A stretch of DNA of 64,000 nucleotides, from NCBI GenBank assembly GCA_047495785.1, contig JBLDXI010000007.1:3348001-3412000 (forward strand), in the 5' to 3' direction. The position numbers were made by a program, and so were the translations under genes. This stretch comes from Lepidodermella squamata (taxonomy: Eukaryota > Gastrotricha). Positions 47,596 through 60,089 of the stretch are shown here, one piece after another; the first letter of the stretch is position 1, and every line of letters begins with the position of its first letter. A model generated the notes under the pieces. That model was given only the letters and a program-made list of their open reading frames with translations, had not been told where the DNA came from and made no database searches.

Positions 47596-50269
47596 CTAGG
47601 CGGTAAAGGCTACAAAATAGGCGTAAACATTGACTGCAAGGAATGCGTCGATTGAAAATAGGAAAACAGCCAGATCAAAGGCTCGGGCGATACTCAGTGG
47701 TTTCAAACAAGAAGGCAATTCACGCTTCCGATGCATCATCCATTGAAAGCGAACCGCCATAGCGTAGATAACCGTTTCGTACAACGTAATCACACCGGTG
47801 AGCCCGGCTAGAATTAGAATATACTCAGCCATCAGGACCGATTCGGACGTTTCAGGAATCAGTTGCATAACATCAGATTCAATAACAATCAAGCTCAAGA
47901 GAAGGGTAGCTGAGAAGGCAGCCCGATCAGGCACATCTGGCTGAAATAGAAAAGACCCAAATACCAGCAAAAGGAGGATCAGAGACGGTGCGAGACTGTT
48001 AACCAAATATGGAGCTGATTTTCTCGAAAATGTTACTGTAAATCGAGCGTATCCGGATGTTTGCTTCTTGCGCATAAGAGACCTTGTCGTTCCATACATC
48101 GAGCTAGCGGATTCAAGATTCCACAGCTCACTTTCGAATGAGCCATCAAAAGCCAGCTGTGTGCCTGCTACATTCAAAAACTGATCAGATTCCTCGAGTA
48201 CAAATGTGAAATCACATTGCTGCGAGTCGAACGGGAATTTACGAAGCCTCAAGAGACACTGAGCATTTAAGATACCGAAGCGTAGCCAGTGGAAAAACAA
48301 TGTGCGATTAGGCGTTGTTGGGTAGTATACAATCTGAACCTGTTCTCGAAATCCAGTCTCCATGTATATATCGGTGGACGTATTGGCAAAGCGAAGGAAA
48401 GGAGTCCATACATCACCCCTATCAACAGTGTATATACGATCAGGATCTGAAACCCCGGGCGCAGTAATATCGGCTGGACAAGATGTAACAGTCCACTGAA
48501 CTAACAAGCATCCGCCGACGGATATCTCGCGAGCTTTAGCATCAATGTCGACCAAACGCTGCATTTCCAAGGTAACGTAGACTTTCGTTCCAAACGATGG
48601 AGACCTTCAATAATAAAGTAAAAAGTAATACGATATCACGGAGTTTGAATCACGAATATTACTTGGCCAGTGGGCTTATGGATTTGCATGGCTTCACGTC
48701 CTCAACAGATATTTTGGGAAGTATGTTGCCGTCTATCATTTCTGGGATTGGGAAATTGTAGTCGTTTTTCTCGAACGTATAGGTAGCTTCATGCTTTGTA
48801 GTCGATGGAAGTTCAGCTGGGGTACTGATCAAAGTACTTGTCGATTGCGTGGTTGTCGTAGTCGAAGAACTAATTGACGGACTTGTGGTTCTTGTAGTGG
48901 TCAAAGGGGCGGTACTGCTCCACTGGGTTGGGCTTGTTGTCGAGCTAGATTGAGTTGTAGTCGGTTTAGTTGTAGTACTGGTTGGGGGCGCTGCAGAAGT
49001 CGTCGACGCTGTTGTCGTAGGCTTAGTAGTAGTGGTTGTCGTAGTACTAGTTGATGGAGCGGTAGTCGAAGTTGAAGGCGCTGTGGAAGTCGTAGTAGGC
49101 TTAGTTGTGGTAGTTGATGAAGTACTGGTTGAAGTTGAAGGCGTTGTAGAAGTAGAGGGCGTTACTGTTGTTGTCGTTGTAGGTATCGCAGTAGAAGTAG
49201 TTGTAGTAGTGGTGCTCGATGTTGAAGGGCTTGATGCAAGATTCCAGAATCTGAAGTTCTCCATATTATAGTACCCTCTATTGTGATTGCAAAAGGTCAT
49301 TGCTCTTAGCTTCACATTTCCTGAAGCTAAAATAGCTTTGAATCCGGGGATGCTCACGTCGCTGAAGCATGTCGAGACCTGTGAACCAGACGCGATCCCA
49401 ACAGATAGCATCTCGCCGTAAACTTGAAATATCATTTTGTAATTTACATTTCCAGTCGAGTCTAAGATGGTTCCGCCACAGCCGGGTGATGATGTTGCAA
49501 TAATTGGCGAACACGGTAAATGGCAAGCTGATGATGTGGTGGTTGTATACCATACATAGGCCTTTCCGTTGGGCATCAGCTCTTGTAACACGCTGACTCC
49601 CTGAACGTACTGAATTTGATCATAGCAGCCACTAGTTGGGTCTACGATACAATTATTTACAATTTTAAGCCTAGAGGTTAGAGTCATACTAACTGGGGTA
49701 GGCGGGCGAGCTACTTGAGAATACCATCGCGAGCCAAGCCCTTGAAGATGCATTATTGCTGGCACTGTAAACTGCTGTAATGTCCATTTCAGCTCGCCAG
49801 TTCTCAGCGCTCGCATCAAGATACTGATAGGAATAAAATTTGCAATTTTTCAACCTTGAGATGCATCGTTTCAGTTGTTCCCAGAATGTACTGGGCGTTC
49901 TCACGTTTCAGCCTTTTTGAACTCAGAATGATTACGCATTTTTCCTTACCTGGTCTCCAGAGATTCTGCCATACTCCTTTGTAGAGCTGATGTCCCCTAT
50001 TTGGTAAGTGTTGCCCAAATCAGCAGAATCATCATACAGAGTGACTGTCATAGATTGCGAAACACTCGAATTGGCTTGATCGAAGGATAATCCAGATTTG
50101 TAAGTCGCAGTTCCGGCATACAGGTAGGGCAGCGGGAAGCTCGTAACATCAGGTGTTGGAGTGATCAGCGAACCTAAGAATTTCGATTTCATTCAACATC
50201 ATGCTAGCTGTAAAACTCACCTGAGCTACTGATACTGGTCATCATTGTCAGAGAAATGAGTAGAAACAT
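47596..50269 (-). CDS. copy E: single-module mucin-stalked Cys-loop channel
   Basis: Five exons: 50221-50269, 49950-50173, 49694-49823, 48663-49641, 47596-48604; 796 residues. Signal peptide MFLLISLTMMTSISSS (an in-frame ATG 42 bases upstream is possible). One module (EYGRISGDQ, NWRAEMDITAVY, CHLPCSPI, ENFRFW) leads into a Thr/Ser/Pro/Ala stalk (about 48820-49235), which joins directly to the ligand-binding domain; module 2 is absent. The channel has WTPFLRF in place of WVPS, a Cys loop ending FPFDSQQC, PDRAAFSATLLLSLIV in M2 and a short M3-M4 loop. With the fewest introns and simplest layout it may resemble the ancestral form, or may have lost module 2. No neprilysin relic was seen near it. 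Confidence 0.85.
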
Positions 50270-51989
50270 GGCGCGGGATACTTTCGTGAAATGAAAAATG
50301 TTGTTATGCATATTTTGTTCACTGCAATTCGTTATTAACTCTTAGCTCTTTGCGAGGATTAGTGAATTATTGAACGCTGCCATTAGTGCAAAGTTCGTGT
50401 TTAGATGGACAATCGATGGTTTGCTAGATTAAGCAAACCGACCTTGATCGGCTTTGTTGAAGAAGAGAGATGCTGATTTTCCATACCTCATCTCTCCTCC
50501 TCCTCGTACGCTTAGCTTTCAGCCCTCAGCCCCCGCCTTGCATCGAAGCTCGAAGCTGAAGCATCTTAAATCTGGACATTAGTTTTGATAAACTGATTGT
50601 GAAATTGAAATGATGCTTCTCGCATTTTTGAGATGATATCGGTAGGGGTGGCAAAGAATAGCCTAATTCAAGCAGGAAAGAATGCTGAATAATAAATTAA
50701 AGGCTCATCATTTCGGCTCCAGCGCGTGATACGCGGTTTTCTTGCTGAGCATATTTTATATATTAGTGGATTTACAACGAGAAGTATGAGTTGCGATGGT
50801 TTAATGTTTACGCTACAGCCCTTATGCTCGTGGCTATCATCTGGCAAACAATCAGGATTTTTTATAATAATGGACTATCATGTGTATATAGAAAATAAGC
50901 CATTTCATAGCGATCACGTTGTTAGAGCATTCTTATATTTTCTATGCCTTTCGCGAGGGCGTTTGAGTTAACCTGCGCAGAAAGCCGTCAATTTACCGAT
51001 GCACAGCCGATGATACACTTTCTCGACCGAAATTGTCCGTCGCGCGACCGAAGAGGATTGAGGAAGAAACGTTAAACGCAGCGATTCCAAGATCGTGACC
51101 TGCTAACAATCCCGACACAAATGTTGTACGTCTCTCTCACCGAAATGTACAACTATTACATTGCCTTATATATCAAAATAATGAGTTATTAGAAGGATTA
51201 ATCTTTTTTTGTTTGGTGTATGAGCTATATTTCCTGAATAATCAATAAAGTAATGGGCCAACCGTAAGATTCACTACACATAATTATATAATATTACGTA
51301 TAATTCAATTGCTGCAATCGATATCTATCGATTGGTGTCCGATCGAATTCCTTGCCGAAAGATTTTTCTTCAAAACATTGCTAAAAAAATGCGCAAAACT
51401 CATGCTTTTCGGGCAGAAAGTTGCAACGAAAGCGCCGCGCAGATTCGATTGAGAACCAATCGAAAACTCCGAATGACAGCAATAGATTCATATAAAATCA
51501 TCCACAGTGAACCTCACGGCTGAGCCATTATAGCAATTAATAATCCCTCATAGACGTATTTCGTATCAGCTTAGATAAACATAGATCCTATTTATCTATG
51601 CTTGCAGCTCATCTGAAAATGAAAATGAAGATATGGGCTTGATGCATGATTGAATTTCGACTTAGGTCTGAAAACTGAAAACGTTCAACTTAGGTAGCCG
51701 GTTTACAATCTCACTTATCGGGTGAGTCCGAGCCATGAAGCCTAGTCGACACGAAAACCCTCAAATGGAGAGTTATACCGAAACGCTAGCGACCCAAGTA
51801 CCAGAACTGCGCATTCTACGCGGTTGTAGTATAGGGGCAATTTTAACTCTTGTTTCCACTTCTTAGCCGCGCAATATCGCCGTGATTTCGAGCGACCTAT
51901 TTTTAACCGTTCAAATATATTGGTCACTGATTTATTCGTGATGCGTTGTTTTAGCAAAAGCTCATTTAAATGAGAAAGGTCAGTCAAAG
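50270..51989. other. 5' flank of copy E and intergenic DNA
   Basis: No gene or repeat recognised; AT-rich with several short open frames on the plus strand. Confidence 0.4.
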
Positions 51990-52170
51990 ATCTATACTGA
52001 ATAGCGTATACACTTTTTGTATACTGAAATCATCCCTGTTGAATAGCATATACACTTTTTGTATGCCGAAATAATCGCCGTTGAATAGCATATACACTTT
52101 TTGTATGCCGAAATAATCGCCGTTGAATAGCGTATACACTTTTTGTATGCCAAAATAATCGCTGTTGAAT
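51990..52170. repeat. 42-bp tandem repeat, about four copies
   Basis: Unit starts GTTGAATAGC, contains ATACACTTTTTGTAT (itself palindromic) and repeats at 52038, 52080, 52122 and 52164, with a diverged copy before. Since 42 is a multiple of three, open frames run through it on the minus strand; these are not evidence of a gene. Confidence 0.85.
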
Positions 52171-52542
52171 CGAGAATAAAAATGTGTCCTCAAGTCGATT
52201 TTTTTGGTAATTGATGGCGTTAAATAGCTGCAAAAAGCAGAAAAGACGATTTTTACCAGGCAGCTATCGATATATTGATATATCGCGAAGACGGTTGCCA
52301 CTGTGAATCATTTGATGTGAATCTCATTCGCGTCTTAGCGATTTTTCTTCCAGTTCGAAGTAAGATGAGAACTTGATCAAGTTTGAATAATAAACTGAGA
52401 TTTAAAGGCCCATTAAATTAATCAGTGCACCGTTTAGCTGTTTTTATTTTCTGACAAAAGCTGAAACTGAAATGACATCGGAGGTCCAACACATCTAACA
52501 TGGTTTGAGGAGAAATAAATCGACTGTCTCAGTTTTCGCTTT
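52171..52542. other. intergenic
   Basis: Nothing recognised downstream of the transposase-derived gene. Confidence 0.35.
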
Positions 52543-54736
52543 CTATGATTCATCATCGCATTGCGCATCGTCTAAACCTGCCGGATCATCATATTCTTCG
52601 AAGACGTTGGCGTATCGCAGCTTTACTTCGTTGTAAGCTTCAGTGATTTTTGTAGGTTCTTCCCTCCACGCGCTGTGAGATCTAGCTATAGACGCCCATA
52701 GGTCGAGATCCTTGATCGGGAGAACGCCATCCTTCAGCCAGTCTGTTATCAATTAGGATGTCAAAATATAACAGAGTGCTCAATTAAATCTCACCAAACA
52801 TTGCTTTCATTTTAATGGAACTAATTAGGTGATAGCCACTATAAGCCCTGCGTGGTCGCCAGTCGAAAGGCTCTTCGATTAGCGTTGGCTCTGCGTAATG
52901 TTTCGTCCAGCCCTCATCGCCATATCCCGTGCGAGTTTGAATGAGCTCTATGTTCCTTTTATCATATAATATCCAAGAGACAGCCGACTTTCTCAGCTGC
53001 AAGTTCTTGAAACGACTGCCGAATGTATCATCCCCTTTTACTTTGATGAAGTCATCGAATCGCAAGTTGTTGATTTCAAAGTCGCGATGGGCATAAGCGG
53101 ATTGTATGACATCACGCCAGCCTGCTGTTGAGACTACATTCCCTCGGCGCCTTACCTCATGGTCAACTAGCGCATGCGCCACATCACCTCTCATGAAGGA
53201 GTGACCACTCACCAGAAACTTGTGATGAATGCGGCTGACATTCCCCGAGTCAGCATTCATCAAAGCCTTTAGAATTCCTGATACAACGAGATTGTTCTTG
53301 TTCTGAGATCCGCATTGATCGGACCACATGAAGACGGTTCGAGTTGTTTTTGGAATCTGCTCGGTCAGAAATCTGAAAATGCAGCTAGCGACTTCGGTCC
53401 CTCCCTTGCCTCCGTGATCTTCATCCCAAACATAAGCGTAAGTCTTTTTCGTGACGTTGTCGAAAATTGTGAAGAGCCGAGTCTGCCACTTTGATTTGTA
53501 TGGAAAAGAGCAGCAAGGCGTTGAATAGTTCCGAGCCATGTCAAATTCACAACACATTATTTCGCCATGTGATTTCCGAGCGAGCTCAATGTCAGAATCT
53601 CTCGATTTCCTAGCAGCATTTTTTTTAGCAAGATGACTGCGATACAGTGGGCTTCTCAAGCGACGTGAATGAGAGAAAATTTGCTCGAAGCTATAGAAAT
53701 TAAATGAAATGTATCTCAAAACTTCAGTCTCAAAGTTGCAGAATTACCGTAGGCATGTGGGACATCTATCTGCCTTTGGCATGTAAAACGATAGCCGCGG
53801 GAAATTGGCTCGCATGATAGCCAGAAAAGTGGTAAAACTTACTGGCTTTTCTGCCGCTGTTGATGAATCTACAGAACGACTGGCCGATTCCATTTCCTTC
53901 TTCTTGAGGTACTTTCTATACAGTGATGACTTGTTTTCGGTTTTGAAGACGAATTGACGTGTTGATTTCTGACGTATATAATGTGAAGGAACTCGTGGAG
54001 TAGCAGCAATTAGTTGACATACTTCGTTGTATTGCCGTTGGCTCACGCCATTATGGTGCAGGTATCTACCACGATAACTCGCTTCAATTACCACCCCTCT
54101 GACTTTTCGCGTGAGAGTGTCTCTCACAAATGTTCGCTTGAAGTCCACTGCGGCCAGGAAAAAGGATCGGCATACTTCAACAAACGGTCCGTAGCTTACG
54201 CTGACATTTTCCTTGGTGGAGCACGATTCCGGCAACGTGTATGTGAACTTTCTATTCCGTTTCCCGGGTATCGATTTCATGAAAACGAATCGAGCCAGAA
54301 AGATCCGTTTGGCATTTTCATTCGGATCGTTATACAAATCCTTTTGCATTTCTGTCAATGATGCCAAAGTGAATTTCTCGTAGCAACGTCTCTTGCATTT
54401 GCAGAAAATGAGACGCGCCTTGCGCTCAGGTATAATTCGATGTTTGCGTCGAATCTTCCCTGTTGTTAAGCATTTGATTTGCTCGCGTACGTGAGCGGCC
54501 CCGGTTCGCAGTCTCTCCTTCTCCAAAACCGAAAGATGATTCGGGCGCTTGCGTCTGGGTAGAAGATTAGGGAAGTTGATCTGGAATGTTGATATCGGTT
54601 CCACATCGACGGTCAAATCAGAATCACCAATTGTACCAGATATAACGTTATCAACCGCCATGATGAATTCGCCTTCCAATAGCAAAGCATCCTCGGCCAT
54701 GTCAGCCTCGTAACGAGATAAGTCTTCTCGTTCCAT
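52543..54736 (-). CDS. transposase-derived protein with RNase H-like core (DUF7869-like)
   Basis: Three exons in frame: 53748-54736, 52795-53690, 52543-52742; 694 residues from MEREDLSRY (an upstream exon is possible because the frame stays open to an acceptor-like site). A basic first third holds CKCKRRC; exon 1 ends in a CPTC zinc-like motif. The core shows CCEFDMARN, YVWDEDHGGKGGTEVASC, WSDQCGSQNKN and SGHSFMRGD, with Asp residues spaced as in an RNase H-like nuclease. This pattern is shared by a large family of invertebrate transposon-related proteins. The tail is acidic. All exons are intact, so it is either a young element or a domesticated gene; no terminal repeats were spotted. Confidence 0.65.
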
Positions 54737-55179
54737 GTAAAACGCAACACAAACGTTCCTAAAATTAAAAAAAAACAAAATTAATGTTTGAAAACTGATA
54801 AAAACACGACTGTATTAATAAACTAAAAAACATGGCTAAATGTGTCAAATGCTGTCAGTTCCAAGTTTTGGTATCACTAAGGCTCTGAACTAGAACCGGG
54901 AGCACTCGATAGTTGGTGGTAAATATTACAAAATCTTTAAATAAACTAGCAGGAAACTAGAGCTTAAGCTTAAGTTGACGCAGGAACTTGAGCTTGAATG
55001 CTCGAGGCCGACGAAATATTTAAAATTTTGTCACAGCACAAAGTTGGTATCAGGGCCACTAATTCCTTCGCGTTTCGGCCGCCAGTATCCTAAGACACCT
55101 TTCGAAAGAAAGCACTTCCACTGGTGGCTAGAAAAGCAAGATATAACACTCATTTCAAGATAACTAATTTCGCTCAATT
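54737..55179. other. spacer
   Basis: No gene recognised between the transposase-derived gene and the NEMP stop codon. Confidence 0.4.
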
Positions 55180-56516
55180 TCAGTCTTCCTCGCTCTCGCC
55201 GCTTGACGACGTGGTTAGTTGTTTGTCTTCGCCATTTGGAAATTTGTGCTGCTGTTGATGTTGTTGTTGAAGAACAAATCTCGCAAACGCAGCTGGATTG
55301 CGTAACCTGGCAACTAGCAGCCATTGAGAGACCGAACTACCGCTTACATACTCCGATAGGGCCTTAAGTTGAACGCGAGTGAACTCCTCGCCACTTTTAC
55401 GATACTGCTCGGAAGAAATTTTTGGCCAAATAAATCGATTAGAGAATAACAGTCCTACATCTTGCTCAAGCTCTGCATCAATAATTTTAAAATGCTCAAA
55501 GGACTTTCTTAATTTGGTCATTGGCAGGAGCAGTAAATTTTCGCGAAAGCGGAGAGTGAAAAGAATTATTAAAATACTGATATGACAATAGCCGCATGCA
55601 AATAAGACCATAATTGACGCTGCCATTTGTAAATTAAACTCCAAGAGGTTTTGCCATCTATAGCTAGGGGGTCCTTTCAAGTAGAAAAAGTTGAAACCAA
55701 TTAGTGCAGCGAGGAGCAACAGTGCAAGAAATTTCGTTGAGTGTTGTTTAAAAAGATGCAAGTCACTCAGGCTGAGAATCAGGTAAATAATCGCCAACGA
55801 GGCAGAGAAGATTCCAACTCTTTTCGGTTTCCATGCATGAAGCAGCCCGACAAAAACAGCGAACGAACTAATCAACATTGAAAATATGCCGATCAAACCA
55901 CCCAGAATATAAAAAGTCCAGTCGTTATGCGCAATCGTTGGCGCTGCAAAAAATATAAATGCAGCAATAGCTGTGTTCCAAGCCCAAGGCGCGTTGAAAA
56001 CTGTGATTTCCGAATATGAGACGATACTGCAATTTTCGGAACAGATGCCAACATGAATGTCTTCGAATGGGTTAAGTGCGATCAAAACAGTTGTAAGAGG
56101 CGGGCGACCGTATTCCAGCAAATCGCGTGAATTGAAGAACAAAGCCAGATATTCTCGAAGAAGCTGCCAGGTCTCCGAGTCGAATCGACACTTCTGATGA
56201 AGAGTTGAAGGGTCGTCTGCAATCTCATAAGTTATGCCCTTCTGGCAACCAGCCAAGCTCACTTGATGGATAACTAGCTGCGAACCGGTTGAAGTTCGAA
56301 GAAGGGTAAACAATTATTCGCTCGGCTTACCTCATATTTGGACCACCACTTGGATAAATCCCATTTTGAGAATGAGGCATTGATTCTGAATACACGGACC
56401 GCTTTTACCACGGGCTCGTGGAAAAGGGGATACGAAGCCGTTCCGACATCAGGTAGCAGAGATATATTAGCATAGATTCCAGCGATCATGGCGGCCACAA
56501 AGATACAATGCATCAT
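55180..56516 (-). CDS. NEMP family nuclear envelope integral membrane protein
   Basis: Two exons (56331-56516, 55180-56277), 427 residues, close to the usual NEMP/TMEM194 length. Residues 1-20 form a signal peptide. The N-terminal third is lumenal with several Cys (GCQKG, HQKCRF, GICSENCS). Five hydrophobic segments follow (about 180-340). The C-terminal domain matches NEMP: SSEQYRKSGEEFTRVQLKAL, an EYV segment, then WLLVARLRNPAAFARFV. A Gln/His-rich and acidic tail ends the protein. NEMP proteins sit in the inner nuclear membrane and support envelope stiffness and germline development in animals. Exon joining is phase 0 with strong GTAAG. Ends 355 bp from the next gene on the same strand. 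Confidence 0.8.
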
Positions 56517-56871
56517 TATCTGAAAGCAGACTTCTGGCGGATAATTATTGGTAAAATATAATCCAACGACCTAAATTTAGAGAAGAACGCAATTTAAGAG
56601 GCAATCAGTAATTATTTGAATATCTAATATCATCAAATATCATCATTCTTTCTACGACCTACGTAAAGGAGCGCCATATCGTACAATCATTTCCAACAGA
56701 ATGCATGGTGGCTAGACAATTCCTGCTCTAAACTAAAATCTAAGCATTCTTATAAAGCTATTCAGCGGGATAGTTCTATTTCAAAAAGTTATTGCGAAAC
56801 GTCGCAGTTCATTTTACGAAGATCAGGTGCGATTCTTCGAATCCAGAAGAATTGGACGACGCCCGCTATAT
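56517..56871. other. spacer between NEMP and the Cys-repeat gene
   Basis: Contains the NEMP 5' region; nothing else recognised. Confidence 0.4.
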
Positions 56872-59077
56872 CTAATTACGCCGATTTCGAAGTTGGTTAC
56901 CCTGCCTCGAGCGAACAGCAGTCTCGGCAGGTCCTCCGTTGAATTTATCTTCCGATGAGCGAACAATCTCTACAGAGTTGCTGTTTCGGATGATCGCGAT
57001 TTTTTTCCAAATCAAATCAAGAAAGTAGTCCCAGAGCTTGGTAAAACTGCAACACGTGTAGATTGCGTAAAACAAAGGCAATCTCATGAAAATAACGGAG
57101 AATTGAAACGTTAAGTTTGGTTCCGCTACGGTGGTTGGATTCGAAAAATGTTCTGTTACCTTGTACTCCACAATGGCTTGAAAAGCAGTGTACGCTGAGG
57201 CAAATAACAGGCGGAATATACGTGCTGAATAGCTGTAAGCTTTCGAGTACGCAAAAGCAGACGTGAAGATGTAAATGGGGGCAATCGAATACGGCAATCT
57301 TTGCCAGTAAACGAAATCCGCAAAACATACCGGAATTATCAAAAATTGGCTCGAAGCAATTCTTGATGGAGCACTTAAGTTAGCTAAAACCTCGACTCCT
57401 TGGCGTAGAGTTTCGAGCGCTCCGACAATACCTTGCTGGGCAACTGTCACGGGTGATTCCACTTGCTGAAAATACGAATAGAGATTTAACTGTAATACTT
57501 GTCTGTTCTGCAATTATTACCTTTGAGAGCCACGTCGAAAATGATTCATTCTCTGATAAGAACTTGCAACACAGAAAAATGACATTCATGTGTAATCGAG
57601 TGAAATTGGTTCTAGCTGCCTGAGTAGGCAAAGAGCCTAAGCAGGTTTGAAAATCCGAGTCACCCACACATTCTTCTGGACTATAGCAGTGCAGCAAATT
57701 CTGAGTCAGTCTGAAATGTGTCGATATATTCAGGGGTAGGGCACAGCTTCCGGTTTTCCTTGTCTGTTCCATCCATGTAGAAAGACAGTGGCGGAGCTCG
57801 TCGTCCGATATTTTCGAGAAACGCGTGACCAGTTCAGCTCCAAAATTTGAAGCTACAGAAGAAGAACATTCTTCTCCTTGAACTGAGATTGAAAAGTACT
57901 CAGAAGTATTTCTCACTTTGCGCATAGATTCCGTTGTGAGAATCAAATTGAAATTAGTCGTAGATTTTATAGATATTGGGTCATCTTCAGAGCTTCTTAA
58001 TTCGGTGAGACTTGGAACTTCAGCTCGCTGAGATTGGGAGCGTTGGCAAGCAAAATAACAGCAGAGAGAATTGATGCGATACATTATTTCCAGAAATGAT
58101 TGAGTAGCGCTAGTCGAAGCGTTCTCCAGTTTCTGAAGGCATCCTGCAGCTGTATCATTGGAGTGACACTCACTGTCAAGAAAAAAGCAGGCTTTGTGCA
58201 AAGAGATAGAGAGGGATGTGCGCTGAGCTGGTTGAAGCGGGCATTCGCAGACTCCTCTTGCCATAGCATCACGAAACCATTGGAAAACACATATTCGCAG
58301 CTCGTAATTTGCTGTATAACTCTCGGCGTATTTATATCCTTCTGAAACTTCTGATTTGTGATTTGCTTTGCAGAGATCCACCGAGTTTATTGATGCAGTG
58401 GATGAGTTCTGCGCTGAAGGCGAAGTTATAGTTGAGCTCACAGGTGTAGTGGCAGTCGTCGTATTTTCTAGCTGCTGGGTTAAGTATTCTTCCGATTCCG
58501 TTTCGTTTTTAAATTGCAAACGTCGCCGGACACAAATTTCATGGCAGCAAAGCATTTCCACATCGTAGTGCAAATTTCTCAAAGAGCGGATTTGAACCTC
58601 GAAATTACTGGTAAGTTTCCATGCATTCTCACAAGCCTCCATGCTGAGGGCTCCTTGACATGGCGAGGCTGTGTTGAAACAAATGCGTTGTAATTCGATC
58701 GCAAAGAGAGTTTTGAGTTTGTCTGGCAGAGGGCAAGCACATTGTTTTTCAAACGTGTTGTCAAATAAATCTTTCGCGCATAAATACAAGCCCCTATTAG
58801 GGATTTTCTCGAACTTCTCTTTGATCCCCGCCGATATTTGTATGACCGAGACTTCGTTGCAGTTAGGAGGACCTGAGTACAGGTAATTAAGCGAATTATC
58901 CTCGTCATTGCGAGATGGATACGCGCTAGAAGGTTCCCGTTGTTCGGTGCCACTCCCTTCAACTTCCCGCCGATTCCGGCTGAGTATCACGTTTCCTATC
59001 CCTTCACCTATCGGCAAAGTAGCTGCCTCCAAGATAGGACAACTAAAGCATATAGTTAACAGCATGTGGGCTAACAT
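56872..59077 (-). CDS. unrecognised protein: three Cys-rich repeats plus membrane domain
   Basis: Two exons (57521-59077, 56872-57465), 716 residues. N-terminal signal peptide (MLAHMLLTICFSCPILEA), then three repeats of about 110 residues. Each has Cys ... L-x-x-C, a C-x-C-PL or C-A-L-P element, three spaced Cys and an ending LCC-x3-C or LCCKF. Repeats 1 and 2 are separated by a Thr/Ser linker with N-glycosylation sites. Exon 2 adds about four hydrophobic segments (about 555-680) and a basic, hydrophilic C-terminal tail. The likely topology is a large extracellular Cys-rich part and a multi-pass anchor. I do not recognise the family; the Cys pattern may be a helical disulphide-rich domain. 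Confidence 0.75.
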
Positions 59078-59494
59078 TGCAAGTTTAATTTAGGCCTAAA
59101 TCAATAAAAGACAAGTTATAACGGCTGATTTTGGTCAAAAATGGAAGTAATTTCGGTTTATTTTCCTGAAATAATAAGCTGTAAAAGTGGGATGATTGGC
59201 TTTTCCTGTTCTCTAACGGCTGAATGAATAAAGAACACCGTAATCCCTGCTATTAGCTATTGCGGCATCAATTTGCCGATCTATACGCTGGAGATGATCA
59301 TATAATGTTTCCTACTTATAATAGCATTCGAGTTATTTTTTCCTCATCTTGATGTACCTATAACGGCACGAAGGACGAGGATTTTTGTGAGTATAATCTG
59401 CGATCTGCGTATAAACAAATAGAAGCGCTTTTTACGTCGATAACGAATTTTACATAGGTATAATAAAGATTTATGATTAAAGGGCGGAGTAAAT
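59078..59494. other. divergent spacer
   Basis: Lies between two genes transcribed away from each other, so it probably contains both promoters. No specific site supported. Confidence 0.4.
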
Positions 59495-60089
59495 ATGGAC
59501 AAGCTCTCAATTGCAAGGCAGTGGATGAAACAAAATAGGCAGGACTTGGTTCTCGCCGCGACACCGCGACAAAATAGTGAGTTATCTTCACTTGGAGTCG
59601 AGTGCAAATTCTGATTTTATGCCAGGAAATGGAGCTACTGTTCTGTATTTTCGATGCCAACACAGCCAGCGCATCGGCTTCTGTTGCAAAGCTACTGCCA
59701 AGCTGACTTTACCGGTAATCGGCTCTTGGACGCTCGTGGAGAGAGGTAATCACGAGCACCAACCGATTGCTGGATCCAAGTTTGGCAGATTTCCTGTTCA
59801 AGTAAAGCTCAGAATAAATGAGGCATATGATCGACTCATGAGAGGAGAAGCCTCTACCAATGAGATCATTGGTGATGTTAATATCGCTAATGAAAATGAG
59901 AACTGGCCGGCTCTGTCATCCCAGCAGTTGCGGAACGCCTTCAATTATCTGAAGAGAAAAAGTAAAGTATCTCCGCCAATCGACCAAATACTGGCTCCAC
60001 CTGATTCGAATTTTCTCTTCGGATTATGGGGTTTTTACATGATCGCTGTTCTTCTAAGTTTTTTTGCATTTATTCACGTGTTTTCTTGA
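59495..60089 (+). CDS. FLYWCH-like zinc finger protein with C-terminal membrane segment
   Basis: Two exons (59495-59576, 59626-60089) around a 49-bp intron (GTGAGT...CAG); 181 residues beginning MDKLSIARQWM. Residues about 30-75 resemble the FLYWCH/MULE-associated finger: YFRCQH, then FCCKATAKL, GSWTLVERGNHEHQP, with Cys and His in zinc-ligand spacing. A middle helical region (VQVKLRINEAYDRLMRGEA) matches the section that follows such fingers in MULE transposases. The last about 25 residues are strongly hydrophobic (FGLWGFYMIAVLLSFFAFI), a tail-anchor-like segment not expected in a DNA-binding protein. Possibly a domesticated transposon fragment that acquired a membrane anchor by read-through. 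Confidence 0.6.

Noticed and set aside
51984-52301. 105-codon frame with 14-residue repeats
   Set aside because: Result of a 42-bp tandem repeat; a second frame is equally open and no upstream gene context exists.
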